The notes under the pieces are model-generated. The model ran no database searches. It saw only the letters and a program-made list of their open reading frames with translations, and was not told where the DNA came from. The translations under genes were made by a program, and so were the position numbers. Below, one piece after another: positions 38,019 through 46,550 of a DNA stretch of 64,000 nucleotides (its first letter is position 1; each line of letters starts with the position of its first letter). The DNA is from Phaeobacter piscinae. GTDB lineage: Bacteria; Pseudomonadota; Alphaproteobacteria; Rhodobacterales; Rhodobacteraceae. The DNA lies in assembly GCF_002407245.1 (NCBI RefSeq), contig NZ_CP010681.1:1674001-1738000 (forward strand), written 5' to 3'.

Positions 38019-38795
38019 TCAGCGACCTTCGAATTTCGCCGGGCGTTTTTCCATGAAGGCGGTAACCCCTTCCATGAAATCGCGGGTCTTGCCACATTGA
38101 CCTTGCAGATGCGCCTCTTCGGACAGTTGCTCCGGCAGGCTGTTGCCATAGCCATCGCGGATTGCCGTCTTGATCGCGCCAAAGGCACGGGTCGGACCAG
38201 AGGCCAGATAGGCCGCACGGGCGCGCCAATGGGCGTCGAATTCGGCATCCGGAATGGCCTCCCAGATCATGCCCCAGTCGCTCGCCTGTTTGGCAGTGAT
38301 CTTATCGGCAAACAGCGCAGCCCCCATCGCCTTTGCCATTCCCATCTGGCGCGGCATGAACCAGGTGCCACCGGCATCGGGCATCAGGCCAATGCGGGCA
38401 AAGGCCTGCATGAAATAGGCGCTCTCCGTTGCGATCACCACATCTGCGGCCAGCGCCAGATTGGCGCCCGCGCCCGCCGCCGGGCCATTGACCGCAGCGA
38501 TGGTCGGCACCGGGCAGTTGTAGATTGCCTCCAGCATCGGGGTGTATTCATCGCGCAGGGTGCGCTCCAGATCCAGCTTGCCCTGGCTTGCCGCATCGGA
38601 CAGATCCTGACCCGAACAGAACGACACGCCGGAGCCGGTCAGCACTACGGCACGGGCCTCTTTTCCGGCACGCTGCATCGCATGGGTGATTTCCGCCCGC
38701 GTCAGACCGGTCAAGGCGTTCATCTTGGCGGGGCGGTTCAGCGTCACAACGGCCAAGCCGTCTTCCAGCGAGAACAGAATTTCCTGGTAATCCAT
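38019..38795 (-). CDS. Enoyl-CoA hydratase/isomerase family protein (PaaG-like)
   Basis: A 258-residue crotonase-fold enzyme. The oxyanion-hole segments are SGVSFCSGQDL at about 56-66 and NGPAAGAGANLALAADVVIA at about 103-122. The acidic residue in ARIGLMPDAGGTWFMPRQMG and the C-terminal EGVTAFMEKRPAKFEGR closely resemble E. coli PaaG, the isomerase of the phenylacetyl-CoA pathway. No other paa gene is nearby, so a PaaG function is possible but unproven, and a general hydratase role in fatty- or amino-acid breakdown is equally plausible. I chose the ATG at 38795 with GAGG upstream. Confidence 0.88.
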   Translation of the reverse strand: MDYQEILFSLEDGLAVVTLNRPAKMNALTGLTRAEITHAMQRAGKEARAVVLTGSGVSFCSGQDLSDAASQGKLDLERTLRDEYTPMLEAIYNCPVPTIAAVNGPAAGAGANLALAADVVIATESAYFMQAFARIGLMPDAGGTWFMPRQMGMAKAMGAALFADKITAKQASDWGMIWEAIPDAEFDAHWRARAAYLASGPTRAFGAIKTAIRDGYGNSLPEQLSEEAHLQGQCGKTRDFMEGVTAFMEKRPAKFEGR

Positions 38796-38981
38796 CAAAG
38801 GGCCTCGTGGTTAAAGGTTTTTCGCAGACTTGCCTATGCAAGCCCGCAGGAAAAGGCAAACGCCGCGTAACCTCGCGCGGCAAAACCACCCAAACGGTGC
38901 GCCCCTGTCGCCAGGTGCCGGAAGGGTTGTGGCCCAAGCGATCCGCGGTACGTGGCATCGAAAACCACCGATATCGAACGG

Positions 38982-39476
38982 TCAGTCTTTCAGAATACGA
39001 TCCAGTTGTGCCCGCTCCTGCGCGCTGAGCCCCTCTGCGCCGGGATCCTCCGCGCTTGGGGTGCGGCTGCGGGTGCGGATATAACCCCCGGCCAGTATCA
39101 GCGCCAGCACCAGCATCAGGGGACCAGCCGCATAGAGCAGCCAGTTTGCGCCACTTGCCCGGGGGCTGAGCAGAACATATTCGCCGTAACGCTCCACGAT
39201 GAAATCCATCGCCTCATCATTGCTGTCGCCTGCAACCAGGCGTTCGCGCACCAGAAGGCGCAGATCACGGGCCAGATCGGCGTTGCTTTCGTCGATATTC
39301 TCGTTGCGACACACCAGACAGCGCAGGTCCTTGGACAGCTCACGCGCGCGGCCTTCCAGCACCGGATCTTCCAGAATTTCGTCGGGTTCAACCGCCAGCG
39401 CCGGGGTGCTGGTCACCACCATCGGGGCCAGCAGCGTCAACGACAGCAACAGCCGGGCAAGAAACACATGTCTCAT
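38982..39476 (-). CDS. ccmH: Cytochrome c maturation protein CcmH
   Basis: A periplasm-facing thiol protein of cytochrome c assembly that holds apocytochrome cysteines ready for heme attachment. It is 164 residues: a signal peptide ending TPALA, then LRCLVCRNENI with the Cys-X-X-Cys at about 53-56, and a membrane helix (WLLYAAGPLMLVLALILAGGYI) near 111-132 with a short charged tail. It overlaps ccmF by 4 bases (ATGA), so the two are coupled. The long TPR-containing CcmI part is separate and not in this window. Confidence 0.95.
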   Translation of the reverse strand: MRHVFLARLLLSLTLLAPMVVTSTPALAVEPDEILEDPVLEGRARELSKDLRCLVCRNENIDESNADLARDLRLLVRERLVAGDSNDEAMDFIVERYGEYVLLSPRASGANWLLYAAGPLMLVLALILAGGYIRTRSRTPSAEDPGAEGLSAQERAQLDRILKD

Positions 39477-41437
39477 TCCGCTGGCACTCCTTCACGCGGG
39501 CGACGGCGCGCGCCGGCCGCAACGCGGAACCGCCGATCTGTCAGGCTCAGCAGCCCACCAAGCGACATGAGAAGGCAGCCGCCCCAGATCCAATTGGCCA
39601 ATGGTTTGATATAGGTCCGCACCGTCCAGCCGCCATTGGCCTGCTGGTCGCCGATCACCACATAAAGATCGCGCAGGAACCGGTAGTCGATTGCGGCTTC
39701 GGTGGTGGGCATGCGCGAGACCGGGTAGTCCCGCTTTTCCGGGTTCAGCAGCGCCACAAACCGACCAGCACGGGTCACTTCGATATCTGCCATCGTGCTG
39801 AGGTAGTTGGGCCCTTGAACACGGCGCACATTCTGCAACTCCAGCGTATAGGCCCCGACGTTGAAGGGCCGGTTCAGCTCGGCAATCCGAATATCCTCAT
39901 CCTGCCAGGCGGTCAGCCCGGCAATGGCAAAGATCGTGACGCCCAGACCCGCATGGGCCAGCGCCTTGCCCCAGTCGGCGCGCGGCAGGCGCAACAGACG
40001 CTGCCAACGCCCGGTCGCACTGCCCCGCAGCCAAAGATCCGCAAAAGCGCCAACAACCACCCAGACACCGATAAACAGCCCAATCGGCCCCAGCCCGGAG
40101 CGACCGGTCTGCATCGCCCAGGCCAGCACGCCAAGTGCGACAGCCAGCGCAAAGACAAAGCGCAGGCGCCAGGCCGTGCGCCCCAAAAGACCGCGTTTCC
40201 ACGGCAGCATCGCGCCCACCGGCAGGATCGCACCCAGCACCACCATGAAGGGGGTGAAGGCCGCATTGAAGAACGGCGGACCGACGCTCAGCTTGCGGTC
40301 AAAGGCCATCTCCGCCACCACCGGCCAGAGCGTGCCGAAGAAAACGACAAAGCAGCTCACCGCCAGAAGGATATTATTGGCCACCAGTGCGGTTTCGCGG
40401 CTCACCAGACCAAAGACGCCTTTGGCCTGCATCGCCTGTGCGCGCAGCGCAAACAGCAGCAGCGCGCCACCGGTGAAAAACGCCAGAATATACAGGATAA
40501 ACACGCCCCGTTCCGGATCACTGGCAAAGGCATGGACCGAGGTCAGCAGTCCCGAGCGCACGATAAAGGTGCCGATCAGGGAGAAGCCAAAGGCCAGGAT
40601 CGCCAGCAGGATGGTCCAGCTTTTCAACGCCTCGCGTTTCTCAACCACAATGGCGGAATGCAGCAGCGCCGCCGCCAGCAACCAGGGCATGAAGGACGCG
40701 TTCTCAACCGGATCCCAGAACCAGAACCCGCCCCAGCCCAACTCGTAGTAGGCCCACCAGGACCCCAGCGCGATGCCGATGGTGAGGAAGATCCAGGCCG
40801 CCAACGTCCAAGGCCGCACCCAGCGCCCCCAGGCCGCATCGACACGGCCTTCAATCAGGGCCGCCACCGCAAAGGAAAACGCCATGCTCAACCCGACATA
40901 GCCGAGGTAGAGGAACGGCGGATGAAAGGCGAGGCCCGGATCCTGCAACAACGGGTTCAGCCCCTGCCCGTCAAACGGCGGCACTGCAAGGCGCAGAAAC
41001 GGGTTGGAGGTAAACAGAATGAAGGCAAAGAACGCGACACCAATCGCCGCCTGAACCGCCAGCACCCGCGCCTTCAGCGTTGGCGGCAGGCCGTTTCCAT
41101 ATACCGAGGCCACCGCCCCGAACAGGCTGACAATCAGCACCCACAAGAGCATTGAGCCTTCATGGTTGCCCCAGGTGCCAGAGATTTTATAGAGCATCGG
41201 CTTGGCGGAATGACTGTTGAGCGCAACCAGCCGCAGCGAGAAGTCGGAGGTAACGAACGCCCACATCAGCGCCAAAAAGGCAAAGCCTGTGAAGAAGAAC
41301 TGCGCCTGTGCCGCAGGTTCCGCAACCGACATCCAGCCGGGCCATCGGAAATGAGCGCCAACCAGCGGCACCACCATCTGTACGATGGCAATCACAAAAG
41401 CGAGGATAAGGGCGAAGTGACCGAGTTCTGTAATCAT
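39473..41437 (-). CDS. ccmF: Heme lyase subunit CcmF
   Basis: A large inner-membrane protein of System I cytochrome c biogenesis that ligates heme to apocytochrome c with CcmH. It is 654 residues with about 15 hydrophobic segments. The tryptophan-rich WWD signature is WGGFWFWDPVENASFMPWL at about 232-250, and flanking His residues for heme are in the usual places (TWGNHEGSMLLW near 88-99). The length is normal. It is coupled to ccmH downstream. A holin-endolysin pair lies just upstream, where ccmE would be expected. Confidence 0.95.
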   Translation of the reverse strand: MITELGHFALILAFVIAIVQMVVPLVGAHFRWPGWMSVAEPAAQAQFFFTGFAFLALMWAFVTSDFSLRLVALNSHSAKPMLYKISGTWGNHEGSMLLWVLIVSLFGAVASVYGNGLPPTLKARVLAVQAAIGVAFFAFILFTSNPFLRLAVPPFDGQGLNPLLQDPGLAFHPPFLYLGYVGLSMAFSFAVAALIEGRVDAAWGRWVRPWTLAAWIFLTIGIALGSWWAYYELGWGGFWFWDPVENASFMPWLLAAALLHSAIVVEKREALKSWTILLAILAFGFSLIGTFIVRSGLLTSVHAFASDPERGVFILYILAFFTGGALLLFALRAQAMQAKGVFGLVSRETALVANNILLAVSCFVVFFGTLWPVVAEMAFDRKLSVGPPFFNAAFTPFMVVLGAILPVGAMLPWKRGLLGRTAWRLRFVFALAVALGVLAWAMQTGRSGLGPIGLFIGVWVVVGAFADLWLRGSATGRWQRLLRLPRADWGKALAHAGLGVTIFAIAGLTAWQDEDIRIAELNRPFNVGAYTLELQNVRRVQGPNYLSTMADIEVTRAGRFVALLNPEKRDYPVSRMPTTEAAIDYRFLRDLYVVIGDQQANGGWTVRTYIKPLANWIWGGCLLMSLGGLLSLTDRRFRVAAGARRRPREGVPAE

Positions 41438-41555
41438 AGCCTATCTATAGGGCGATCCGGCAAGGCCGCCAATCGCAATCGGCGCGTCCTCACGCCGCAG
41501 TGTTCCCGCCCGTGCCCCTGTCCGCACGCGCCTGAAGGCAACCCGCGCCAATCCT

Positions 41556-42167
41556 TCATTTGGCTGCCTTGGATAGCTCTATCCATTTAGTCAACGCTGG
41601 ATTTTCCGTTTCTTTACTTTCATTTACACCGTGGTGATCGTCCCTTTCGGAGGGATCAGACATCGCGGGGGCCGCAGGCTCGGTCGCCCGCAATTCATTG
41701 ATCCGGGACACATTTGCCGCCACCGCGGGGGCCTGTGCCAGGCTGGCGGCAATCTCACGCTGGAAGCCTTGGCTTTTCAGCTGCTGACGCGCGCCGAAAT
41801 AAAACGAGACAATGACCCCAAGCAGCCACCAGAGCGGTTCTGGCACCAGTGCCAGCCCCTGCATGCGGGCGGCGAACCACAGCGGGTCCACCATGGCTGA
41901 GCCAAGCAGCGCCAGCGTCGACAACGCCAGCAAGGGCCGTGGCAGGCGGTTCACGCCATCCATCCAGCGATCAAACCGACTAACGGGGCCGTGCCCGGCC
42001 TGACTGCGGGCGAATTCCGCTGCGAATTGCGCCAGCGCATCGGCCCGGCCGGTGTGATCCCTTACCGCGCCAGCTTCTGCGTTTTCGCGAAACACCTCCA
42101 GCGTTTCGGCAACCACATTGCGCTCCCGCCCGAACAGGCCCCGCAGCACATCCGCAATCAGCCCCAT
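41556..42167 (-). CDS. Three-TM holin of gene-transfer-agent type
   Basis: A 203-residue protein of the GTA_holin_3TM type as I recall it: an N-terminal amphipathic region, hydrophobic segments RPLLALSTLALLGSAM and EPLWWLLGVIVSFYFGA, then a charged tail. Holins let an endolysin reach the cell wall. In Rhodobacter capsulatus a pair of this kind (rcc00555/rcc00556) lyses the cells that release gene transfer agent. It overlaps the endolysin gene by 10 bases, so the pair is one translation unit. No phage structural genes are nearby, which supports the GTA interpretation over a prophage. Confidence 0.82.
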   Translation of the reverse strand: MGLIADVLRGLFGRERNVVAETLEVFRENAEAGAVRDHTGRADALAQFAAEFARSQAGHGPVSRFDRWMDGVNRLPRPLLALSTLALLGSAMVDPLWFAARMQGLALVPEPLWWLLGVIVSFYFGARQQLKSQGFQREIAASLAQAPAVAANVSRINELRATEPAAPAMSDPSERDDHHGVNESKETENPALTKWIELSKAAK

Positions 42168-42769
42168 GCCGCCACCCGCGCCTGAAATTCCGCCTCGCTC
42201 AGATGGTATTGCGGCGAGATGAAGCTTTCGGCCCGCAGGATCCAGCCCCCTTTGCCGCCCTTGCGGGTGCGGGCGTATTTGCGGCTGGCAGGGCGGCGAT
42301 CGGCGATGCGGAAGTAATAGTTGCGCCGGGCCACGCCATAGGCATCACGCAGCGCCACCCGGCCAATCTTGGCCGCAGCCCGGGCGGCCCCGGCGGTTTT
42401 GGGACCAATCCGCCCATCCACTGCCAGCTCATATCCCATCTGCACCAGCAGTCGTTGCAGGATCCGCACCGCATTGGCCCCGGCGTTGACATACATGTCA
42501 AAGACCGAAGGATGCAGCATCTCCGGCAGGGCTGCGATGCGCGGTTTGTTGAAATAGTGCCGGATATAAAGGTCCACCGCCTGCACCTGGCTGACGGCGG
42601 CCACATCAGCCTTGTCGATACGGCCATCGCGAGTCAAATCCATGCCAAGACGCTGTAGCGTACCCAATGTCACGCCATGTTTGGTAGCCCCACCCGGATC
42701 ATCCGGGTCGTCAACATAACCGCCTTCGCGGGCAACGATTTCCTGAGCGATGGCCTTGATGTCTTGCAT
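42158..42769 (-). CDS. N-acetylmuramidase endolysin (glycosyl hydrolase 108 type)
   Basis: A 203-residue peptidoglycan hydrolase. The GH108 N-terminal motif IVAREGGYVDDPDDPGGATKHGVT at about 9-32 contains the catalytic Glu (Glu16) and the family's EGGYVDDPxDPGGATxxGV pattern. The C-terminal half contains the peptidoglycan-binding-3 region, VDGRIGPKTAGAA. It has no signal peptide, so it needs the adjacent holin to reach the wall. AAGGGAC precedes the ATG. With the holin it forms the lysis module, probably for gene transfer agent release, placed inside the ccm block. Confidence 0.88.
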   Translation of the reverse strand: MQDIKAIAQEIVAREGGYVDDPDDPGGATKHGVTLGTLQRLGMDLTRDGRIDKADVAAVSQVQAVDLYIRHYFNKPRIAALPEMLHPSVFDMYVNAGANAVRILQRLLVQMGYELAVDGRIGPKTAGAARAAAKIGRVALRDAYGVARRNYYFRIADRRPASRKYARTRKGGKGGWILRAESFISPQYHLSEAEFQARVAAWG

Positions 42770-42888
42770 GGGTCAGTCCCTTCAATTGGAGTGGGACATC
42801 AGCATGACAGTCAAAAATGAGCGCACCCGGACCTGAGCGCGCGCTGAGCGCGCAACACCCTTGGGCTGCGCCCTCGGGCAGAGGGAAT

Positions 42889-43332
42889 TTAGGTTTCCGG
42901 CTCCTGATAGACGCCCTGCTCTTTCAGCGCGTCCATCACCTCTTTCGGCATGTAGGTTTCATCATGTTTGGCAAGAATTTCAGACGCTTCAAAGGTGCCG
43001 TTGATGTAGCGACCGGTGCCGACCATACCTTGGTTTTCGGAGAAGAGATCGGGCAGAACGCCCGTATAGGTCACCGGCACAGAGGCGCCGCCGTCTGTCA
43101 CCACAAAGCTCAGTGTCTCGCCCTGACCGCGTATGATGCTGCCTTCTTCCACCAGACCACCGATGCGAAACACCTCGCTGGCCTCAGGCGGCTCAGCAAT
43201 CACCTGGCTGGGGGAGCGGAAGAAGTTGATCCCGTCCCGCATGGCATAGCCAATAAGCGCCGTGGCGACCACAAGTGCCACGGTGGTCAGCGCGATGATC
43301 TGGATGCGGCGCTGTTTTTTCAGTGACTTCAT
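42889..43332 (-). CDS. ccmE: Cytochrome c maturation heme chaperone CcmE
   Basis: A membrane-anchored periplasmic heme chaperone that carries heme to CcmF. It is 147 residues, with one N-terminal membrane helix (IIALTTVALVVATALIGYAM) and an OB fold. The covalent heme-binding His is in AKHDETYMP at about 121-129, the alphaproteobacterial form of HDENY. It lies 53 bases after argC and is followed by the lysis genes, then ccmF and ccmH on the same strand. Confidence 0.95.
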   Translation of the reverse strand: MKSLKKQRRIQIIALTTVALVVATALIGYAMRDGINFFRSPSQVIAEPPEASEVFRIGGLVEEGSIIRGQGETLSFVVTDGGASVPVTYTGVLPDLFSENQGMVGTGRYINGTFEASEILAKHDETYMPKEVMDALKEQGVYQEPET

Positions 43333-43385
43333 CGCGGCCTCTTTGGGTGTGGGTCCGGCGCATGTTGCGCCAGACCGTTGGGTCG

Positions 43386-44414
43386 TTAGGGGAACAGCGG
43401 CGCCATCATCAGCCCGGTTGTCTCCTCCTCACCTAACATCAGGTTGGCATTCTGCAAGGCCTGACCGCTGCTACCTTTTGTCAGGTTATCCAGCGCCGCG
43501 ATGACAATCGTGCGGCCTTCAATCCGGTCCGCCGCTACCCCGATGTGGCAGAAGTTGGAGCCACGGATATGCCGGGTCGAGGGCGCTTCTCCGATGGGCA
43601 GCAGCTCAATAAACGGCTCATCCGCATAAGCCTTGGCAAAGGTGTCATGGATCGCCTGCGCGTCCCCTTTGACATAGACGGTCGCCAGAATGCCGCGATT
43701 GGCGGGCACCAGATGCGGGGTAAACTGCACCTTGACCGGGCGGCCTGCGATCTTGCTGAACTCCTGATCAAATTCACCCAAGTGCCGATGGGTGCCGCCA
43801 ACCGCATAACCGTGGTAGCCTTCGCTCAGCTCCGCATGCAGAAGGTTTTCCTTCAGACTGCGACCGGCGCCTGAGACCGCGCATTTCAGATCCAGAATGA
43901 TGTCATCCAAGTCAATCACCCCGGCCGCGATCAGCGGCCGCAGGGCAAACTGGCCCGTGGCGGCATTACAACCGGTGCCTGCCACCAGACGCGCGGATTT
44001 GATCTCTTCCCGGTGAAACTCGGTCAGGCCGTAAACCGCCTCTTCCTGTTGCGCCAGCGCGGCGTGGGGGTTGCCGTACCATTTCTCGTATTCCGCAGGG
44101 TCGCGCAGCCGGAAGTCCGCGGACAGGTCGACGATCTTCAGATCCTGCGGTAGGGCGGCGATCACCTCCTGGCTGGTCTTATGCGGCAGGGCGCAGAAAC
44201 ACAGGTCGATGCCAGAAAAGTCGATTTCACCGATCTTGCAAAGCCGGGGCAGCTCCAGATGGCGCAGGTGCGGGAACACCTCGGCCATGGTCATTCCGGC
44301 CTTACGCTCCGCAGAGAGAGCCGCAATCTCAATCGTAGGGTGCTGGGCAATCAGCCGCACCAGTTCAGCGCCGGTGTAACCGGAGGCGCCAAGAATAGCT
44401 ACTTTATGGGTCAT
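43386..44414 (-). CDS. argC: N-acetyl-gamma-glutamyl-phosphate reductase
   Basis: An arginine-synthesis enzyme that reduces N-acetylglutamyl phosphate with NADPH. It is 342 residues. The Rossmann start [17 protein letters not shown] at about 4-20 binds the cofactor, and the catalytic Cys is in [15 protein letters not shown] near 147-161. [11 protein letters not shown] and [13 protein letters not shown] are typical of the type 1 enzyme. It is the first gene of a possible transcript running into ccmE. Confidence 0.95.
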   Translation of the reverse strand: MTHKVAILGASGYTGAELVRLIAQHPTIEIAALSAERKAGMTMAEVFPHLRHLELPRLCKIGEIDFSGIDLCFCALPHKTSQEVIAALPQDLKIVDLSADFRLRDPAEYEKWYGNPHAALAQQEEAVYGLTEFHREEIKSARLVAGTGCNAATGQFALRPLIAAGVIDLDDIILDLKCAVSGAGRSLKENLLHAELSEGYHGYAVGGTHRHLGEFDQEFSKIAGRPVKVQFTPHLVPANRGILATVYVKGDAQAIHDTFAKAYADEPFIELLPIGEAPSTRHIRGSNFCHIGVAADRIEGRTIVIAALDNLTKGSSGQALQNANLMLGEEETTGLMMAPLFP

Positions 44415-44539
44415 GTCAGACCTCGTCTTTCGATGTGATATGTCGGTTCCGCAGCCGTCTGCGGAGAGAAATAAAGGGGCAGAGCCTCAAGCACTTTGAC
44501 CTGGAACAAGCATTTAGCAGTGTTCCGGGGCGTTTGCGC

Positions 44540-45349
44540 TTAAGCGGCCTGAAAGATCATCTCTCGTCGCAAGAACTGCGTCGCGCGGTCACTGACGCGG
44601 GCAGGCATACCGGTGGTGTAAAACCCACCCTGCCCCTGACCCACCATCTGGGGGTGACGGTCAAGGTAATCCGCCAGACTGTCGGCGACCAATCTGCCCT
44701 GACTGAACACCTGCACATCCCTGCCCAGTGCGGCCTGAAAGATCTCTTCCATCAGCGGGTAATGGGTGCAGCCAAGGATCGCGGCCTGCGGCTCTGGCAT
44801 TTTGCGTTTCAGCGCATCCACATGGCTGCGCACCAAGGCTTCGGCGAGGATCATGTCACCATCTTCGATAGCATCCACCACACCGCCACAGGCCTGCGCC
44901 TCCACATCGACGCCAATGGCGCGAAACGCCAGCTCACGCTGGAACGCCCGGCTGGCAACGGTCGCCGGGGTCGCAAAAAGCGCGACATGTTTGGTTTCCA
45001 CCTCGCGCGGCGGGGAGTTGTCGCCCCATTGCCGTTCTGTCAGCGCCTCAATGAGCGGCACAAAGACGCCCAGCACCCGCTTGCCTTCGGGGACACCGGC
45101 TTCCTGCATCCGCCGCAGCGCTGCCGCCGACGCGGTGTTGCAGGCCAGGACCACAAGATTGCAGCCCTTGGACCACATATCCTCAACCGCCGCTTTGGTC
45201 AGCTGATAAATATCTTCGGCATCGCGCACACCATAAGGCGCATGCGCGCTATCCGCATAGTAGAGGAAGTCCACATCCGGGAGCCGCTCCTGCACGGCAT
45301 TCAGCACGGTCAGCCCGCCAAGGCCGGAATCAAAGATACCTACAGCCAT
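44540..45349 (-). CDS. murI: Glutamate racemase
   Basis: Supplies D-glutamate for peptidoglycan. It is 269 residues. The two catalytic cysteines are in [13 protein letters not shown] (about 70-82) and [13 protein letters not shown] (near 184-196), and [15 protein letters not shown] is the usual N-terminus. There is a gap of about 20 bases to the acyltransferase gene upstream. Confidence 0.95.
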   Translation of the reverse strand: MAVGIFDSGLGGLTVLNAVQERLPDVDFLYYADSAHAPYGVRDAEDIYQLTKAAVEDMWSKGCNLVVLACNTASAAALRRMQEAGVPEGKRVLGVFVPLIEALTERQWGDNSPPREVETKHVALFATPATVASRAFQRELAFRAIGVDVEAQACGGVVDAIEDGDMILAEALVRSHVDALKRKMPEPQAAILGCTHYPLMEEIFQAALGRDVQVFSQGRLVADSLADYLDRHPQMVGQGQGGFYTTGMPARVSDRATQFLRREMIFQAA

Positions 45350-45369
45350 CTGTCTCTCTCGCTGTGCGC

Positions 45370-46320
45370 TCAGGCGCGATGTTTCTCCTCAAACTCATAC
45401 CCGTAGTCATAGGATTTGAGTGGCGTTGGTGACAGCTCATACGTGGCTTTGCGCAGGAAATCCATCATTGCTTTTGCGTCACTTGCCAGCGGGTCCAGCA
45501 CATCGCGTCCGATCGGAGTCCCAATAGACACGCGCACGGGCGTATCGACGCGTTTGCGAAACTCCTTGATTAACAGCCCCATACGCAATGTGGGATGCAA
45601 ATGGCTGGCCATCTGGAACAGCCGGGAGGTATGCCCGTCAAAGTAGATAGGCACCACAACCGCGCGGGATTTGGCAATCATCCGCGCGGTAAAGCCGCGC
45701 CACATCGGGTCCATCGGCGGCACCTTTGGCCGCAAAAAAGGCCGCGCGGCGGTGGAGACCGTGCCACCGGGGAAAATCCCGATGGCGCCCCCTTGTCCGA
45801 GATACTCCAAAGCCGCCTTACGCGTCTCAAGATTGGTTTTCAGCGCCGCTTTGGTTTCGGCAAAATCAATCGGCAGGATGACGCGGGACAGATCATCAGC
45901 CTTGCGAAACACCTGATGGGCTAGAATACGGAAGTCACCGCGCGCCTCGGACAGGATATGCCCCAGCATCAGCCCGTCGAGAATGCCATAAGGGTGATTG
46001 GCGATCACCACCACAGGCTGATCCTGTGGGATATGAGAGAGCGTGCCGCGCACCACCTCCAATTGCAATCCATAACGCGCGCGCATCACGCTCCAGAAGC
46101 TCTGCCCGGCAGCGACATCGGTCTCATAGCCTTCGGCGCGTTTTATCAGTTGCAAACGCCCAGTGGCGTTCTCCATCATCCGGATCATCGCCTGCCCGGG
46201 CCTGGTCTGAGCGGAATGCGCATAGGAGAGATCGCGCGCGCTGCGCATCGCCTCTCGCCGGGAGACAGTCCCGGATGGCTGGGTTTTCATGTTGCCATGC
46301 GTGCTGCGGGTGGGAAACAT
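45370..46320 (-). CDS. PlsC-type lysophospholipid acyltransferase
   Basis: A 316-residue acyltransferase. The catalytic motif is NHPYGILDG at about 109-117, with five rather than four residues between His and Asp. The spacing NHPxGxxDG is the form I recall in ornithine-lipid-type (OlsA/OlsF-like) acyltransferases. The second motif is GIFPGGTVS near 178-186. It probably acylates a lyso-lipid at the inner membrane. In roseobacters such enzymes serve phospholipid and aminolipid synthesis, and the acceptor cannot be told here. GAGG eight bases before the ATG supports the start. Confidence 0.83.
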   Translation of the reverse strand: MFPTRSTHGNMKTQPSGTVSRREAMRSARDLSYAHSAQTRPGQAMIRMMENATGRLQLIKRAEGYETDVAAGQSFWSVMRARYGLQLEVVRGTLSHIPQDQPVVVIANHPYGILDGLMLGHILSEARGDFRILAHQVFRKADDLSRVILPIDFAETKAALKTNLETRKAALEYLGQGGAIGIFPGGTVSTAARPFLRPKVPPMDPMWRGFTARMIAKSRAVVVPIYFDGHTSRLFQMASHLHPTLRMGLLIKEFRKRVDTPVRVSIGTPIGRDVLDPLASDAKAMMDFLRKATYELSPTPLKSYDYGYEFEEKHRA

Positions 46321-46474
46321 GGGATGGGCCTCGTGATCTCAGTCGCGGTCTTACGTAGGGGCAGCCTGCTGCCGCGTTCGGCTATAAAGCCGGTATCCCG
46401 GTTTGCACAACCGAGGTAACAGCGACACGACAGCCCGCCCGCCATCCTGTGTCTTTCTGGTCCTACGCGATGGA

Positions 46475-46513
46475 CAAAAAAGAAAACGCCCCGGCAAGCC
46501 GGAGCGTTCTTTG
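46475..46513 (-). terminator. Terminator after the indolepyruvate oxidoreductase gene
   Basis: AACGCTCCGGC pairs with GCCGGGGCGTT, reading the minus strand, around a 3-base loop. It is followed by a T-rich tract (TTTTCTTTTTT). Confidence 0.88.
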
Positions 46514-46550
46514 GTGTTTTAGAGGCTGCGCCCGAGGCGGCTGCAGTCGA

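Noticed and set aside
41556..42769. A prophage around the holin and endolysin genes
   Set aside because: No capsid, tail, terminase, integrase or phage regulator lies on either side; the flanks are ccm genes. A GTA lysis module explains it better.
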